Of a stretch of DNA of 34,229 nt, positions 26,672 to 34,159 are shown in pieces. The position numbers and the translations under genes were made by a program. Source of the DNA: Chitinophagaceae bacterium. GTDB lineage: Bacteria; Bacteroidota; Bacteroidia; Chitinophagales; Chitinophagaceae. Where the stretch lies: assembly GCA_947380605.1 (NCBI GenBank), contig CANCRO010000023.1, forward strand, positions 1 to 34,229. Direction: 5' to 3'. Below the pieces are notes generated by a model. It made no database searches. It was not told the DNA's origin and worked only from the letters and a program-made list of their open reading frames with translations. The stretch's first letter is position 1; every line of letters begins with the position of its first letter.

Positions 26672-26831
26672 GTAAGTAAAGAATTGATTTTTAGGTAGAA
26701 TTTACAGGTAGCCGTTACTGTTGAATTTCAGGATAATATTATTTATTTTATTTATTCGAATGGCGTGTTAAAAAAAGGAAGTTTGGGGGTCAAATTAGCC
26801 TGTATTGAGTGTTAAAATCTTTTGCATTTGT

Positions 26832-27776
26832 TTAGTCCCATCGATAGCCTCTCAAAAAGTCAGTGATAGACATTTTCTTTTTACCTTCTAATTGGAGTTC
26901 TTGTATCGCAAGGTATCCATCGGTTCCTGCAAAGTGTAAAAAAGTTTTTTTATCAGTTATCCATTCACCCGAAGCGATGGTGGGAGTAGTATCTATTTTT
27001 TTGGATTTATATATTTTTACTTTTTTTCCTTGTAAAAAACTAAAAGCAGCCGGATAAGGCGAGAGCCCTCTAATTAAATTATAAATTTCAGTGATTGATT
27101 TATTCCAATCAATTTGGCAGGAAGCAGAAAAAATTTTAGGAGCATTTTTTAATTCCTTTAGCTGATATTTTCCCATTTCTATTTGTGGAGACTCCTTTAA
27201 ACTTCCTTCTGCTAATCCTTTCACAGTTTGTAGAAGAAGTTCTGCGCCTATTTCTTTCATCTTGTCATGAAGTTCTCCTGCAGTTTCTTGCTCTCCAATC
27301 GGTATGGAAGTAGTTAACAAAATATCTCCTGTATCAATTTCATGTTGTAATTTAAAAGTAGTCACCCCTGTAGTTTTTTCTCCATTAATAATGGCCCAGT
27401 TGATGGGCGCAGCACCTCGGTATTGGGGCAATAGTGAACCATGCAAATTAACAGTACCCATCGGCGGCATGTTCCACACTAATTCTGGAAGCATTCGAAA
27501 AGCTACCACTATCTGTAAGTCTGCATGAAGGTTTTTGAGTTGTTCTAGAAATTCAGGATTCTTTAATTTTTCTGGTTGTAATACAAAAAGGCCCTGTTCA
27601 ATTGCATATTGTTTTACAGCACTTTGTTGCAATTGCATACCACGACCTGCAGCCTTATCGGGCGCAGTGACTACCCCAACAATTGAGCAGCCTGCTTGGA
27701 CTATTTTGTCCAGCGTAGCTACTGCAAATTCTGGAGTACCCATAAAAACAATTCGTAGTTCCTGGATTTTTTTCAT
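26832..27776 (-). CDS. fmt: Methionyl-tRNA formyltransferase
   Basis: Fmt formylates the initiator Met-tRNA with 10-formyltetrahydrofolate. The 314 residues include RIVFMGTPEFAVATLD at the N-terminus, the catalytic Asn110/His112 in VNLHGSLLPQYRGAAP (109-124), HEIDTGDILL with the catalytic Asp, and a C-terminal OB-like domain. Length is normal. The usual partner def (peptide deformylase) is not adjacent. A good promoter overlaps the start region. The NamZ-family gene lies 51 bases upstream on the same strand. Confidence 0.96.
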   Translation of the reverse strand: MKKIQELRIVFMGTPEFAVATLDKIVQAGCSIVGVVTAPDKAAGRGMQLQQSAVKQYAIEQGLFVLQPEKLKNPEFLEQLKNLHADLQIVVAFRMLPELVWNMPPMGTVNLHGSLLPQYRGAAPINWAIINGEKTTGVTTFKLQHEIDTGDILLTTSIPIGEQETAGELHDKMKEIGAELLLQTVKGLAEGSLKESPQIEMGKYQLKELKNAPKIFSASCQIDWNKSITEIYNLIRGLSPYPAAFSFLQGKKVKIYKSKKIDTTPTIASGEWITDKKTFLHFAGTDGYLAIQELQLEGKKKMSITDFLRGYRWD

Positions 27777-27781
27777 TGGTG

Positions 27782-27810
27782 CAAAGGTAGCCCCATTTTA
27801 ATGATTCAAA
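27782..27810 (-). promoter_or_regulatory. Promoter of fmt (-33/-7) abutting the start
   Basis: On the minus strand TTTG (27807-27810) is followed after 17 bases by TACCTTTG (27782-27789), a perfect -7 box. The ATG starts 5 bases (CACCA) later. Spacing and both elements fit the Bacteroidota consensus, again predicting a nearly leaderless mRNA. Confidence 0.7.
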
Positions 27811-27827
27811 AATAGTAAGGAGATCGT

Positions 27828-29117
27828 TTAATTAGCAACAAAGTCTTTGTATAATAAATACTTTTTTCTTATTTTTTTAAAATTATCAATCAAAGGTTTC
27901 CAGCTATTTCTTATGTCGTTTTCATTTAACTGTTCTTTGATTTGTCCCATTAATAAGTCACTTCCCGCTAGTTGATTAAAGAAATTGTTTTTTAAAAAAA
28001 AGCTATCCTTGCCAGGGAATAAATGATAAGCATCTAGTAAATATTTTATTTGGACAGTATTTTTCAAATTTTTAAGGACAAGTTCATTAGTGCCATCAAT
28101 ATACCATCCATAACATTTTTGATAAAAACATTTACTGCTTTTCGCCCCAGCGGTAGGTTTAGGAATGAAGGAATATAAATTATCTGGCAATGTAGGATGG
28201 CCAAAAATTTGAAATGGAGCTTCTGTTCCTCTTCCCTCACTGAGTAGGGTACCCTCAAAAAAGCAGGTAGAGGGATAGAGGTAAATAGCTTGCATTGACT
28301 TTAAGTTTGGAGAAGGCGCAATAGGTAAAATATATTTACTATTATGATCATAGTTTTTGCAAGAAATTATTTTGACTTGGAAAATATTCTTTGATTCACC
28401 CTGAGTGGGTGATTGATTTATATAAGCTGCATTGGCGAGCGGAGATAACCATTTTTCACCGGCTAACAGTAAGGCATATTCGCCTATCGTAAGGCCATAC
28501 ACAACAGGGATGGGTTGCATACCCACAAAGCTTTTAAATTTTTTATCTAAGACTGGTCCGTCTACATAGAACCCATTGGGATTGGGCCTATCTAGTATAA
28601 TAAGTGGAATATGGTTTTCTAGAGCAGCTTCTAAATAATATTCTAATGAGGAAATAAATGTATAAAAACGTACTCCCACATCTTGAATGTCAAATAATAG
28701 TATGTCCACTCCTAAAAGGTCCTCAGGAGTCGGCTTTTTGTGATTGCCATAGAGACTAATCACTGGAATACCAGTTTTTTTATCATTGCTATTACCTAGT
28801 TTTTCTCCTGCATCCGCATCGCCTCTAAATCCGTGTTCTGGACCAAAGATCTTTACTACTTTGATTCCAGATTTCAATAAGGTATCAACGAGATGGCTAT
28901 TTTTAACCATACTAGTTTGATTGGCGAATATGGCGACAGACTTACCTTTTAATAATGGAAGATAGACGTCCATTCTTTCGGCACCCGGTATGATGGCGGT
29001 TGTTTTTTGTACAGCTTTTAATGTATTGTCCTTCTTGTCAATAGTTGACAATTGAGCAAATAATGGAGGGCAATTAAAAATTGCCAACATTGCTATTAAA
29101 ACTAATAAAATCTTCAT
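27828..29117 (-). CDS. namZ: DUF1343 / NamZ-family exo-beta-N-acetylmuramidase, secreted
   Basis: The 429-residue protein has a signal peptide (cleavage probably after PPLFA, residue 21). It carries the DUF1343 hallmarks: FGPEHGFRGDADAGE (91-105, with the conserved Glu94), DILLFDIQDVGVRFYT, LDRPNPNGFYVDGPVL and VYGLTIGEYALL. The family founder NamZ of Bacillus subtilis removes terminal MurNAc from peptidoglycan fragments, so a role in cell-wall turnover and MurNAc recycling is likely. Activity is inferred from the family. No MurNAc kinase, etherase or transporter is adjacent. A 7-of-8 -7 box (GAACTTTG, 29122-29129) ends 4 bases before the ATG. Confidence 0.9.
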   Translation of the reverse strand: MKILLVLIAMLAIFNCPPLFAQLSTIDKKDNTLKAVQKTTAIIPGAERMDVYLPLLKGKSVAIFANQTSMVKNSHLVDTLLKSGIKVVKIFGPEHGFRGDADAGEKLGNSNDKKTGIPVISLYGNHKKPTPEDLLGVDILLFDIQDVGVRFYTFISSLEYYLEAALENHIPLIILDRPNPNGFYVDGPVLDKKFKSFVGMQPIPVVYGLTIGEYALLLAGEKWLSPLANAAYINQSPTQGESKNIFQVKIISCKNYDHNSKYILPIAPSPNLKSMQAIYLYPSTCFFEGTLLSEGRGTEAPFQIFGHPTLPDNLYSFIPKPTAGAKSSKCFYQKCYGWYIDGTNELVLKNLKNTVQIKYLLDAYHLFPGKDSFFLKNNFFNQLAGSDLLMGQIKEQLNENDIRNSWKPLIDNFKKIRKKYLLYKDFVAN

Positions 29118-29121
29118 TGCT

Positions 29122-29129
29122 CAAAGTTC
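29122..29129 (-). promoter_or_regulatory. Probable -7 box abutting the namZ start
   Basis: On the minus strand GAACTTTG matches TAnnTTTG at 7 of 8 positions and ends 4 bases (AGCA) before the ATG. No -33 TTG is visible at a proper distance, so it is weaker than the fmt promoter. Confidence 0.4.
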
Positions 29130-29241
29130 AGTAAAGTTTTTCATTTAGAGGGGGTGACATTTTTGAAAAAGTTTTCACCCCTTAGAGAAATAAAACCCTT
29201 TATTTTATTGGGTAATCCTTTGTTTGCTTTAATTTGCCGAA

Positions 29242-29276
29242 AAATGATCTTTTTATTGGTTACCATTAGATCATTT
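29242..29276. promoter_or_regulatory. 9-bp inverted repeat upstream of the FKBP gene
   Basis: AAATGATCT (29242-29250) and AGATCATTT (29268-29276) are a perfect 9-bp inverted repeat; the 17-base centre contains the smaller palindrome TGGTTACCA. A near -7 box (TTAATTTG, 29229-29236) lies just before it, so the repeat may be in the leader or act as an operator for the gene at 29346. The string TTGCCGAAAA occurs at 29234-29243 and again at 29312-29321. Confidence 0.45.
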
Positions 29277-29345
29277 ATTGTAAACTCCACCTTAAAACTT
29301 GTTAAGCGTAGTTGCCGAAAAGCAGAGGTGTTAAAAAATTAAACA

Positions 29346-29774
29346 ATGGCACAAGTAAAAGAAGGAGATGTTGTAAAAGTTCATTACACAGGCAAACTAG
29401 CTAATGGAGAACAATTTGACTCTTCGGTAGGAAGAGAACCACTTGAATTTACAGTGGGCGCTGGTATGATGATCAAAGGTTTTGATGCTGCAATGCCGGG
29501 TATGAAAGTTGGCGAAAAAAAGACAATTAGTATTGCGCCTCAAGATGGCTACGGTGAAAAATCTGAAGAGGCCATCATTGAATTTCCTAAAGAGAATGTT
29601 CCAGCAGATATGAAACTAGAGCCTGGAATGTCTTTAACACTAAGTAACGAAGCGGGTCATCCTGTGCCAGTGGTAGTGGTTGAAGTTAAAGAATCAGTGA
29701 TCGTATTAGATGCGAATCATTTTCTAGCAGGCCAAGAATTAATTTTTGATATTGAGTTGGTAGAAATCGCTTAA
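29346..29774 (+). CDS. FKBP-type peptidyl-prolyl isomerase, SlyD-like
   Basis: The 142-residue cytoplasmic protein starts VKEGDVVKVHYTGKLANGEQFDSS in the typical FKBP way and contains FTVGAGMMIKGFDAAMPGM and the insert-in-flap domain seen in SlyD (PKENVPADMKLEPGMSL). It has no His-rich metal-binding tail, unlike E. coli SlyD. It isomerises prolyl bonds and may act as a chaperone. It is divergent from the NamZ gene, with a 228-base gap holding an inverted repeat and a short direct repeat; no Shine-Dalgarno sequence is seen. Confidence 0.94.
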   Translation: MAQVKEGDVVKVHYTGKLANGEQFDSSVGREPLEFTVGAGMMIKGFDAAMPGMKVGEKKTISIAPQDGYGEKSEEAIIEFPKENVPADMKLEPGMSLTLSNEAGHPVPVVVVEVKESVIVLDANHFLAGQELIFDIELVEIA

Positions 29775-29799
29775 ATTTTTCTACTCAACTTTTGAAATA

Positions 29800-29824
29800 C
29801 AATTGATTATTTATTAATCGGTTG
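29800..29824 (+). terminator. Possible weak terminator hairpin after the FKBP gene
   Basis: CAATTGATTA (29800-29809) can pair over 10 positions with TAATCGGTTG (29815-29824) if two G-U pairs are allowed, around a 5-base loop. There is no clear T-run after it, so termination would be weak. It may be only an RNA hairpin. Confidence 0.3.
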
Positions 29825-29863
29825 AATGTATTAGCTAAACTTTATTTTGTTTGGTAATGATGC

Positions 29864-29871
29864 TATGTTTG
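29864..29871 (+). promoter_or_regulatory. -7 box of pepT
   Basis: TATGTTTG is a perfect TAnnTTTG match, 52 bases before the pepT ATG, giving an ordinary leader of about 45 bases. Two TTTG strings lie upstream (29846-29853) but are closer than the usual 17-23 bases. Confidence 0.5.
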
Positions 29872-29923
29872 AGTTTTTGACCCACTTAAAATTTTTCATT
29901 TCAGTTATCAAAACCTTGAATAC

Positions 29924-31174
29924 ATGATTGAGATTTCGAGCAATAGCGTAGCAGAAAGACTGATGCGCTATGTTCAAATTGATACCCAAAGTGATCCTTT
30001 GGGAAATAACTTTCCTACAACGGAAAAGCAGAAAGACCTCAGTAAACTATTGCTCAATGAGCTAATTGAAATGGGTATAACCAATGCCGAAATGGATGCT
30101 TTCGGTTACGTATATGCGACTATCCCCTCTAATAGCCAGAAGCTTGCTATTCCAACTATTTGTTTTTGTAGCCATATTGATACCGCACCCGATTGTAGTG
30201 GAAAGGATGTAAAGCCTATTCATCATCAAAATTATGATGGTAAAGACATTGCGCTTCCAGATGATAAAGATCAAGTGCTCAGTATAAAAAACTCTCCTTA
30301 TCTCGAAAAGCATATAGGGCATAGCATTATTACAGCAAGTGGTTTAACCTTACTTGGTGCAGATGATAAGAGTGGCGTAGCTGCAATTATGGAAGCGGCC
30401 TATTATTTAATGCAGCATCCAACTATTCCACATGGAGATATAAAAATTTTATTTACTCCTGATGAAGAAGTAGGAAAAGGAACCGCTCAGGTGGATATGA
30501 AAAAATTGGGTGCCGACTTTGGTTATACCCTTGATGGCGGTGAAGCGGGCAGCTTGGAAGATGAAACATTCAGTGCGGATTCAGCTACAATTACCATTGA
30601 GGGGGTAATTGTTCATCCTGGTTATGCCAAAGGAAAATTAATTAATTCGCTAAAAGTAGCGGGTGCAATAATGGATGCACTTCCAAAAAATGAGTGGAGT
30701 CCTGAAACTACTGATGTTAAAGAAGGTTTTGTACATCCAGTAGGCATAAATGGAATTTCCGAAAAAACTACCCTACAATTTATAGTGCGTGATTTTTCTT
30801 TGGCTGGCTTGCAAGCGCATCATCAAAGATTGAAAAGTTTAGCAGAGGAGGTGATTAAAGAATTTCCTGGAGCTACTATGGTCTATGAGGCGCAGGAACA
30901 GTATCGTAATATGAAAGAAGTGTTGGATAAATATCCGCAGGTAACTGCTTTTGCTGCGGAAGCTATACAACGGTCAGGGTTAGTTGTAAAAAAAGAAAGC
31001 ATACGAGGTGGTACTGATGGCAGCCGGTTTAGCTATATTGGTATGCCTTGCCCCAACATATTTACGGGCATGCAGAACATTCATAGTAAACTAGAATGGG
31101 TGGGTACTAAGGATATGGCTAAAGCTGCAGAAACTATTATCCATTTGTGTATGATTTGGGAGGAGAAAAGCTAG
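29924..31174 (+). CDS. pepT: Peptidase T (tripeptide aminopeptidase)
   Basis: PepT is a dizinc M20 peptidase that removes the N-terminal residue from tripeptides in the cytoplasm. The 416-residue product has the metal and catalytic residues in order: His84 and Asp86 in CFCSHIDTAPD, Asp147 in LLGADDKSGVA, the Glu181-Glu182 pair in FTPDEEVGKG, Asp204 in YTLDGGEAGS, and the late His in MQNIHSKLEWV. The start at 29924 gives the usual N-terminus (SVAERLMRYVQIDTQSDP). It is a monocistronic gene by spacing. Confidence 0.96.
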   Translation: MIEISSNSVAERLMRYVQIDTQSDPLGNNFPTTEKQKDLSKLLLNELIEMGITNAEMDAFGYVYATIPSNSQKLAIPTICFCSHIDTAPDCSGKDVKPIHHQNYDGKDIALPDDKDQVLSIKNSPYLEKHIGHSIITASGLTLLGADDKSGVAAIMEAAYYLMQHPTIPHGDIKILFTPDEEVGKGTAQVDMKKLGADFGYTLDGGEAGSLEDETFSADSATITIEGVIVHPGYAKGKLINSLKVAGAIMDALPKNEWSPETTDVKEGFVHPVGINGISEKTTLQFIVRDFSLAGLQAHHQRLKSLAEEVIKEFPGATMVYEAQEQYRNMKEVLDKYPQVTAFAAEAIQRSGLVVKKESIRGGTDGSRFSYIGMPCPNIFTGMQNIHSKLEWVGTKDMAKAAETIIHLCMIWEEKS

Positions 31175-31225
31175 ATTAATTAAATGATTTGGCAAATGCA
31201 TTCCTGCTCTGTTATAAAGCTTCCA

Positions 31226-31264
31226 TATTTTAACATAATTAATTATCAGGCATATGTTAAAATA
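31226..31264. promoter_or_regulatory. Perfect 12-bp inverted repeat before the SPFH gene
   Basis: TATTTTAACATA (31226-31237) and TATGTTAAAATA (31253-31264) are exact reverse complements, separated by 15 bases, and end 26 bases before the SPFH start codon. No T-run follows either arm, so it looks more like a binding site for a dimeric regulator, or an mRNA hairpin, than a terminator. Confidence 0.55.
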
Positions 31265-31290
31265 GTTACCTTCATTCAAAATATATAATT

Positions 31291-32229
31291 ATGGAATTAT
31301 TAAGAAATTTTTGGTGGTTAATTCCCATATTCATGGTGGTAGCAGGGGGTTTATTTACTATCAACCAAGGTACTATAGGCGTAGTTACTCGTTTGGGTAA
31401 GTATCATAGCATAAAGCTGCCGGGCCTTAATTTTAAAGTCCCTTTTTTAGATCAAATTTATAAAAGGGTAAGTATTCAAAACCGATCAGTAGAATTGGAA
31501 TTCCAAGCGGTAACAATTGATCAGGCAAATGTATATTTTAAATCTATGATTCTTTTTTCAGTGATGAATGTAGATGAAGAGACCATTAAAAATGTTGCCT
31601 TTAAATTCATTAGTGAAAAAGATTTGATGCAAGCATTGATCCGCACGGTGGAAGGAAGTATTCGTGCATTTGTGTCCACCAAAAAGCAGGCGGAAGTATT
31701 GAATGTTCGAAGAGATATTGTAGATAATGTAAAAGAGCAAATTGATGTAACGCTAGAAGGTTGGGGTTATCATGTTCAGGATCTACAAATCAATGATATT
31801 ACTTTCGATGAAGCGATTATGACGAGTATGAGTAAAGTAGTAGCAAGTAATAATTTAAAAGCCGCTGCTGAAAATGAAGGACAGGCTTTATTGATTACTA
31901 AAACAAAAGCTGCTGAAGCAGAGGGAAATGCAATTAAAATTGCTGCTGAGGCAGAACGTCAAGCTGCTCAATTACGTGGTCAGGGTGTTGCTTTATTTAG
32001 AGAAGAAGTAGCAAAGGGTATGAGTCAGGCAGCTTCAGAAATGAAACAGGCTAATTTGGATACGAATGTAATCCTTTTCAGTATGTGGGTAGAGGCGATT
32101 AAAAACTTTGCCGAATATGGAAAAGGTAATGTGATATTTTTAGATGGCGGAAGTGAAGGAATGGAAAAAACGATGAAGCAGATAATGGCCATGACACAAT
32201 TAGAAAATAATAAAAAAGATCAAGTATAG
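31291..32229 (+). CDS. SPFH/Band 7 (stomatin-like) membrane protein
   Basis: The 312-residue protein has one N-terminal membrane segment (about residues 8-24, FWWLIPIFMVVAGGLFTI) followed by the SPFH domain (TIGVVTRLGKYHSIKLPGLNFK... to about residue 190). A long Ala/Glu/Lys/Gln-rich coiled coil follows (about 190-250, TKAAEAEGNAIKIAAEAERQ). Such proteins form large ring or cage assemblies on membranes and often regulate membrane proteases; an NfeD partner, common next to this type, is not seen here. The exact subfamily (HflC-, stomatin- or YbbK-like) is not certain. It ends in a strong palindromic terminator. Confidence 0.92.
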   Translation: MELLRNFWWLIPIFMVVAGGLFTINQGTIGVVTRLGKYHSIKLPGLNFKVPFLDQIYKRVSIQNRSVELEFQAVTIDQANVYFKSMILFSVMNVDEETIKNVAFKFISEKDLMQALIRTVEGSIRAFVSTKKQAEVLNVRRDIVDNVKEQIDVTLEGWGYHVQDLQINDITFDEAIMTSMSKVVASNNLKAAAENEGQALLITKTKAAEAEGNAIKIAAEAERQAAQLRGQGVALFREEVAKGMSQAASEMKQANLDTNVILFSMWVEAIKNFAEYGKGNVIFLDGGSEGMEKTMKQIMAMTQLENNKKDQV

Positions 32230-32248
32230 AAAAGTCTTCATTGATGTA

Positions 32249-32280
32249 TAAAAAACCCGAACTTAAGTTCGGGTTTTTTA
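32249..32280. terminator. 32-bp perfect palindromic terminator
   Basis: The two 16-base halves are exact reverse complements, centred between 32264 and 32265, with core CCCGAACTTAAGTTCGGG flanked by A-run and T-run. It can terminate transcription in both directions, serving the SPFH gene and shielding it from readthrough of the amidase gene on the other strand. Confidence 0.92.
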
Positions 32281-32386
32281 ATGTTTGTAGTTAAGAGATT
32301 TCTTGTATTGAATTTTTATAATTTTTCAATTCATCCATTGATTATTGAATTTAAAATTAGTCGGCCTTAAAAATCAATGCATGACT

Positions 32387-34012
32387 TTATGCAAGGGTTT
32401 TCAAAAATTTTGGCGGGGTTCTTTTTTTGGAAGCCTGCTCAAAAGAATAAGCCATCTCTATTAATTTCCCTTCTTGATAAGCTCCTGCGATAAATGAAAG
32501 TCCAATTGAAAGTTCATGTACTTTGCCCATTGGAACAGTGATGTGCGGATAACCTGCCATAGCAGCTGGAGGCGCAAAGTAAAATCCTGTATCATAATCG
32601 CCATTTACTAAATCAGTACAGTTAGCCAGTCCAATACTCATTGAGCAAATCGCATCAAGCTGGTGCTGTTGCATCATGTCGTCAATTATCTTTCGAGCAC
32701 TAGTGGAAATTTTTAGCGCATTCGTATATTCTTTATCATTCAGACTGCCTTTTGAATCACACATTTCCAATAGCTCTTGTTTGAAATAAGGCATCGCAGT
32801 TGATTCATTTTGTTTATTGAAATTGATAACTTCTGTTAAGGTTTTCACATTAGCATTTGCATTGGAAAGATATTTATTTACCCCATCTTTGAACTCGTAT
32901 TGTAAAACGATGAATTCAGCTTCGCCTAAAGGTTTCGTTTGTTTTAGTAAATCTATTTCGATGATAGTAGCACCATTTTTTTTCAATAGTTCGATGGCTT
33001 GTTGATAGATAGATACTACCGCCTCATTGCCTTTTAGAAAAGATTTTTCGATACCAATTCTTTTCCCTTTTAGTCCTTCTATTTTTAGAAAATTGGTATA
33101 ATCAATCTTTTCTTTTTCTTTATGTTGGGAAGTGATAGGATCAGCTTTATCTTCACCCGCTAGCGCCCCTAATAATAGTGCTGCGTCGGTAACGGTTCTG
33201 GTCATAGGTCCAGCAGTGTCTTGTGTTGCAGAGATGGGTATGATGCCAGATCTGCTCCACAACCCAACGGTAGGTTTAATTCCAACAATTCCGCAAAAAG
33301 AAGAAGGCGCAATGATTGAGCCATCGGTTTCTGATCCAATAGCGATGGCGCAAAGGTTGGCGGCTACAGCTGCTGCTGAACCAGAACTAGACCCACTGGC
33401 ATTTCTATCTAGTATACAAGGGTTTTTTGTTTGCCCACCTCGGCTACTCCAGCCACTGCTCGATCTAGTCGATCTAAAGTTGGCCCATTCACTGAGATTC
33501 GTTTTCCCCAAAAGTACTGCTCCCGCTTCCCGAAGTTTTTCTATAATAAAGGCATCTTTTGTTACTACATTTCCCCTCAAAGCAAGCGCACCTGCAGTAG
33601 TCATCATTTTGTCTCCGGTATTAATATTGTCTTTTATTAATATTGGAATGCCATGTAAGGGGCCTCTTAATTTTCCTGCTTTTCTTTCTTGATCCATTGT
33701 ATCAGCAATGCTTAATGCGTCCGGATTTATTTCTATCACCGAGTTGAGCGTAGGTCCTGACTGATCAATAGCAGCAATTCTTTTTAAATACAGTTCAGTT
33801 AATTTTCGAGAACTGTATTCTCCTTCTTTCATTTTTTTTTGCAATTCAAATACAGTGATTTCATTTAGCGGAAAATCATCTTTTTCATAGTTATAATTTT
33901 GGTTAATTGAATTGGTTTCAGTTGACTTAGTAGCATTTCTACAACCACTCGTTATAGCTGCCAATGATAAACCTGCAAGCGATCCATTTTGTATAAATTT
34001 TCTTCTGTCCAT
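32387..34012 (-). CDS. Amidase-signature enzyme, Tat-type lipoprotein
   Basis: The 541-residue protein belongs to the amidase signature family. Its Ser-cisSer-Lys triad is visible: Lys127 in GIPILIKDNIN, the Ser208-210 segment in NASGSSSGSAAAVAA, and Ser232 in GSETDGSIIAPS. The N-terminus MDRRKFIQNGSLAGLSLAA has a twin-arginine motif (RRKFI) and is followed by the lipobox-like ITSGC with Cys24, so it is probably exported folded by Tat and lipidated. Likely role: hydrolysis of amide or peptide bonds in the periplasm; the substrate is unknown. It is not GatA, because of its export signal and lack of GatB/GatC neighbours. The upstream stretch to 34102 shows only weak promoter-like sequence. Confidence 0.92.
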   Translation of the reverse strand: MDRRKFIQNGSLAGLSLAAITSGCRNATKSTETNSINQNYNYEKDDFPLNEITVFELQKKMKEGEYSSRKLTELYLKRIAAIDQSGPTLNSVIEINPDALSIADTMDQERKAGKLRGPLHGIPILIKDNINTGDKMMTTAGALALRGNVVTKDAFIIEKLREAGAVLLGKTNLSEWANFRSTRSSSGWSSRGGQTKNPCILDRNASGSSSGSAAAVAANLCAIAIGSETDGSIIAPSSFCGIVGIKPTVGLWSRSGIIPISATQDTAGPMTRTVTDAALLLGALAGEDKADPITSQHKEKEKIDYTNFLKIEGLKGKRIGIEKSFLKGNEAVVSIYQQAIELLKKNGATIIEIDLLKQTKPLGEAEFIVLQYEFKDGVNKYLSNANANVKTLTEVINFNKQNESTAMPYFKQELLEMCDSKGSLNDKEYTNALKISTSARKIIDDMMQQHQLDAICSMSIGLANCTDLVNGDYDTGFYFAPPAAMAGYPHITVPMGKVHELSIGLSFIAGAYQEGKLIEMAYSFEQASKKRTPPKFLKTLA

Positions 34013-34102
34013 TTTATAAATTTTGAAATTGAAAATAGGTTTGTAGTGGTTGATTGGATATAAATACTCGTATTTTAAAAATAATTATCAACTATTGTCT
34101 AA

Positions 34103-34138
34103 ACAATAAACCCCGAAATTAAGTTCGGGGTTTATTGT
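34103..34138. terminator. 15-bp hairpin terminator between the amidase gene and the edge gene
   Basis: A 15-base arm (34103-34117) pairs exactly with 34124-34138 around a 6-base loop; the core CCCCGAA/TTCGGGG resembles the terminator at 32249. It lies just after the minus-strand gene that ends at 34160, so it is probably that gene's terminator. Its ACAAT end can also pair with ATTGT at 34094-34098, giving an alternative small hairpin. Confidence 0.82.
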
Positions 34139-34159
34139 AATTATTAAGCAATTTTTATT

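Noticed and set aside
29154-29342. 62-codon frame upstream of the FKBP gene
   Set aside because: It starts with GTG, has no recognisable family, runs through the inverted repeat and the promoter-like box, and its basic/hydrophobic composition looks like translated AT-rich DNA.
33132-33692. 186-codon plus-strand frame opposite the amidase gene
   Set aside because: It lies wholly inside the amidase gene on the other strand. The amidase has all catalytic motifs, so this frame is its shadow.
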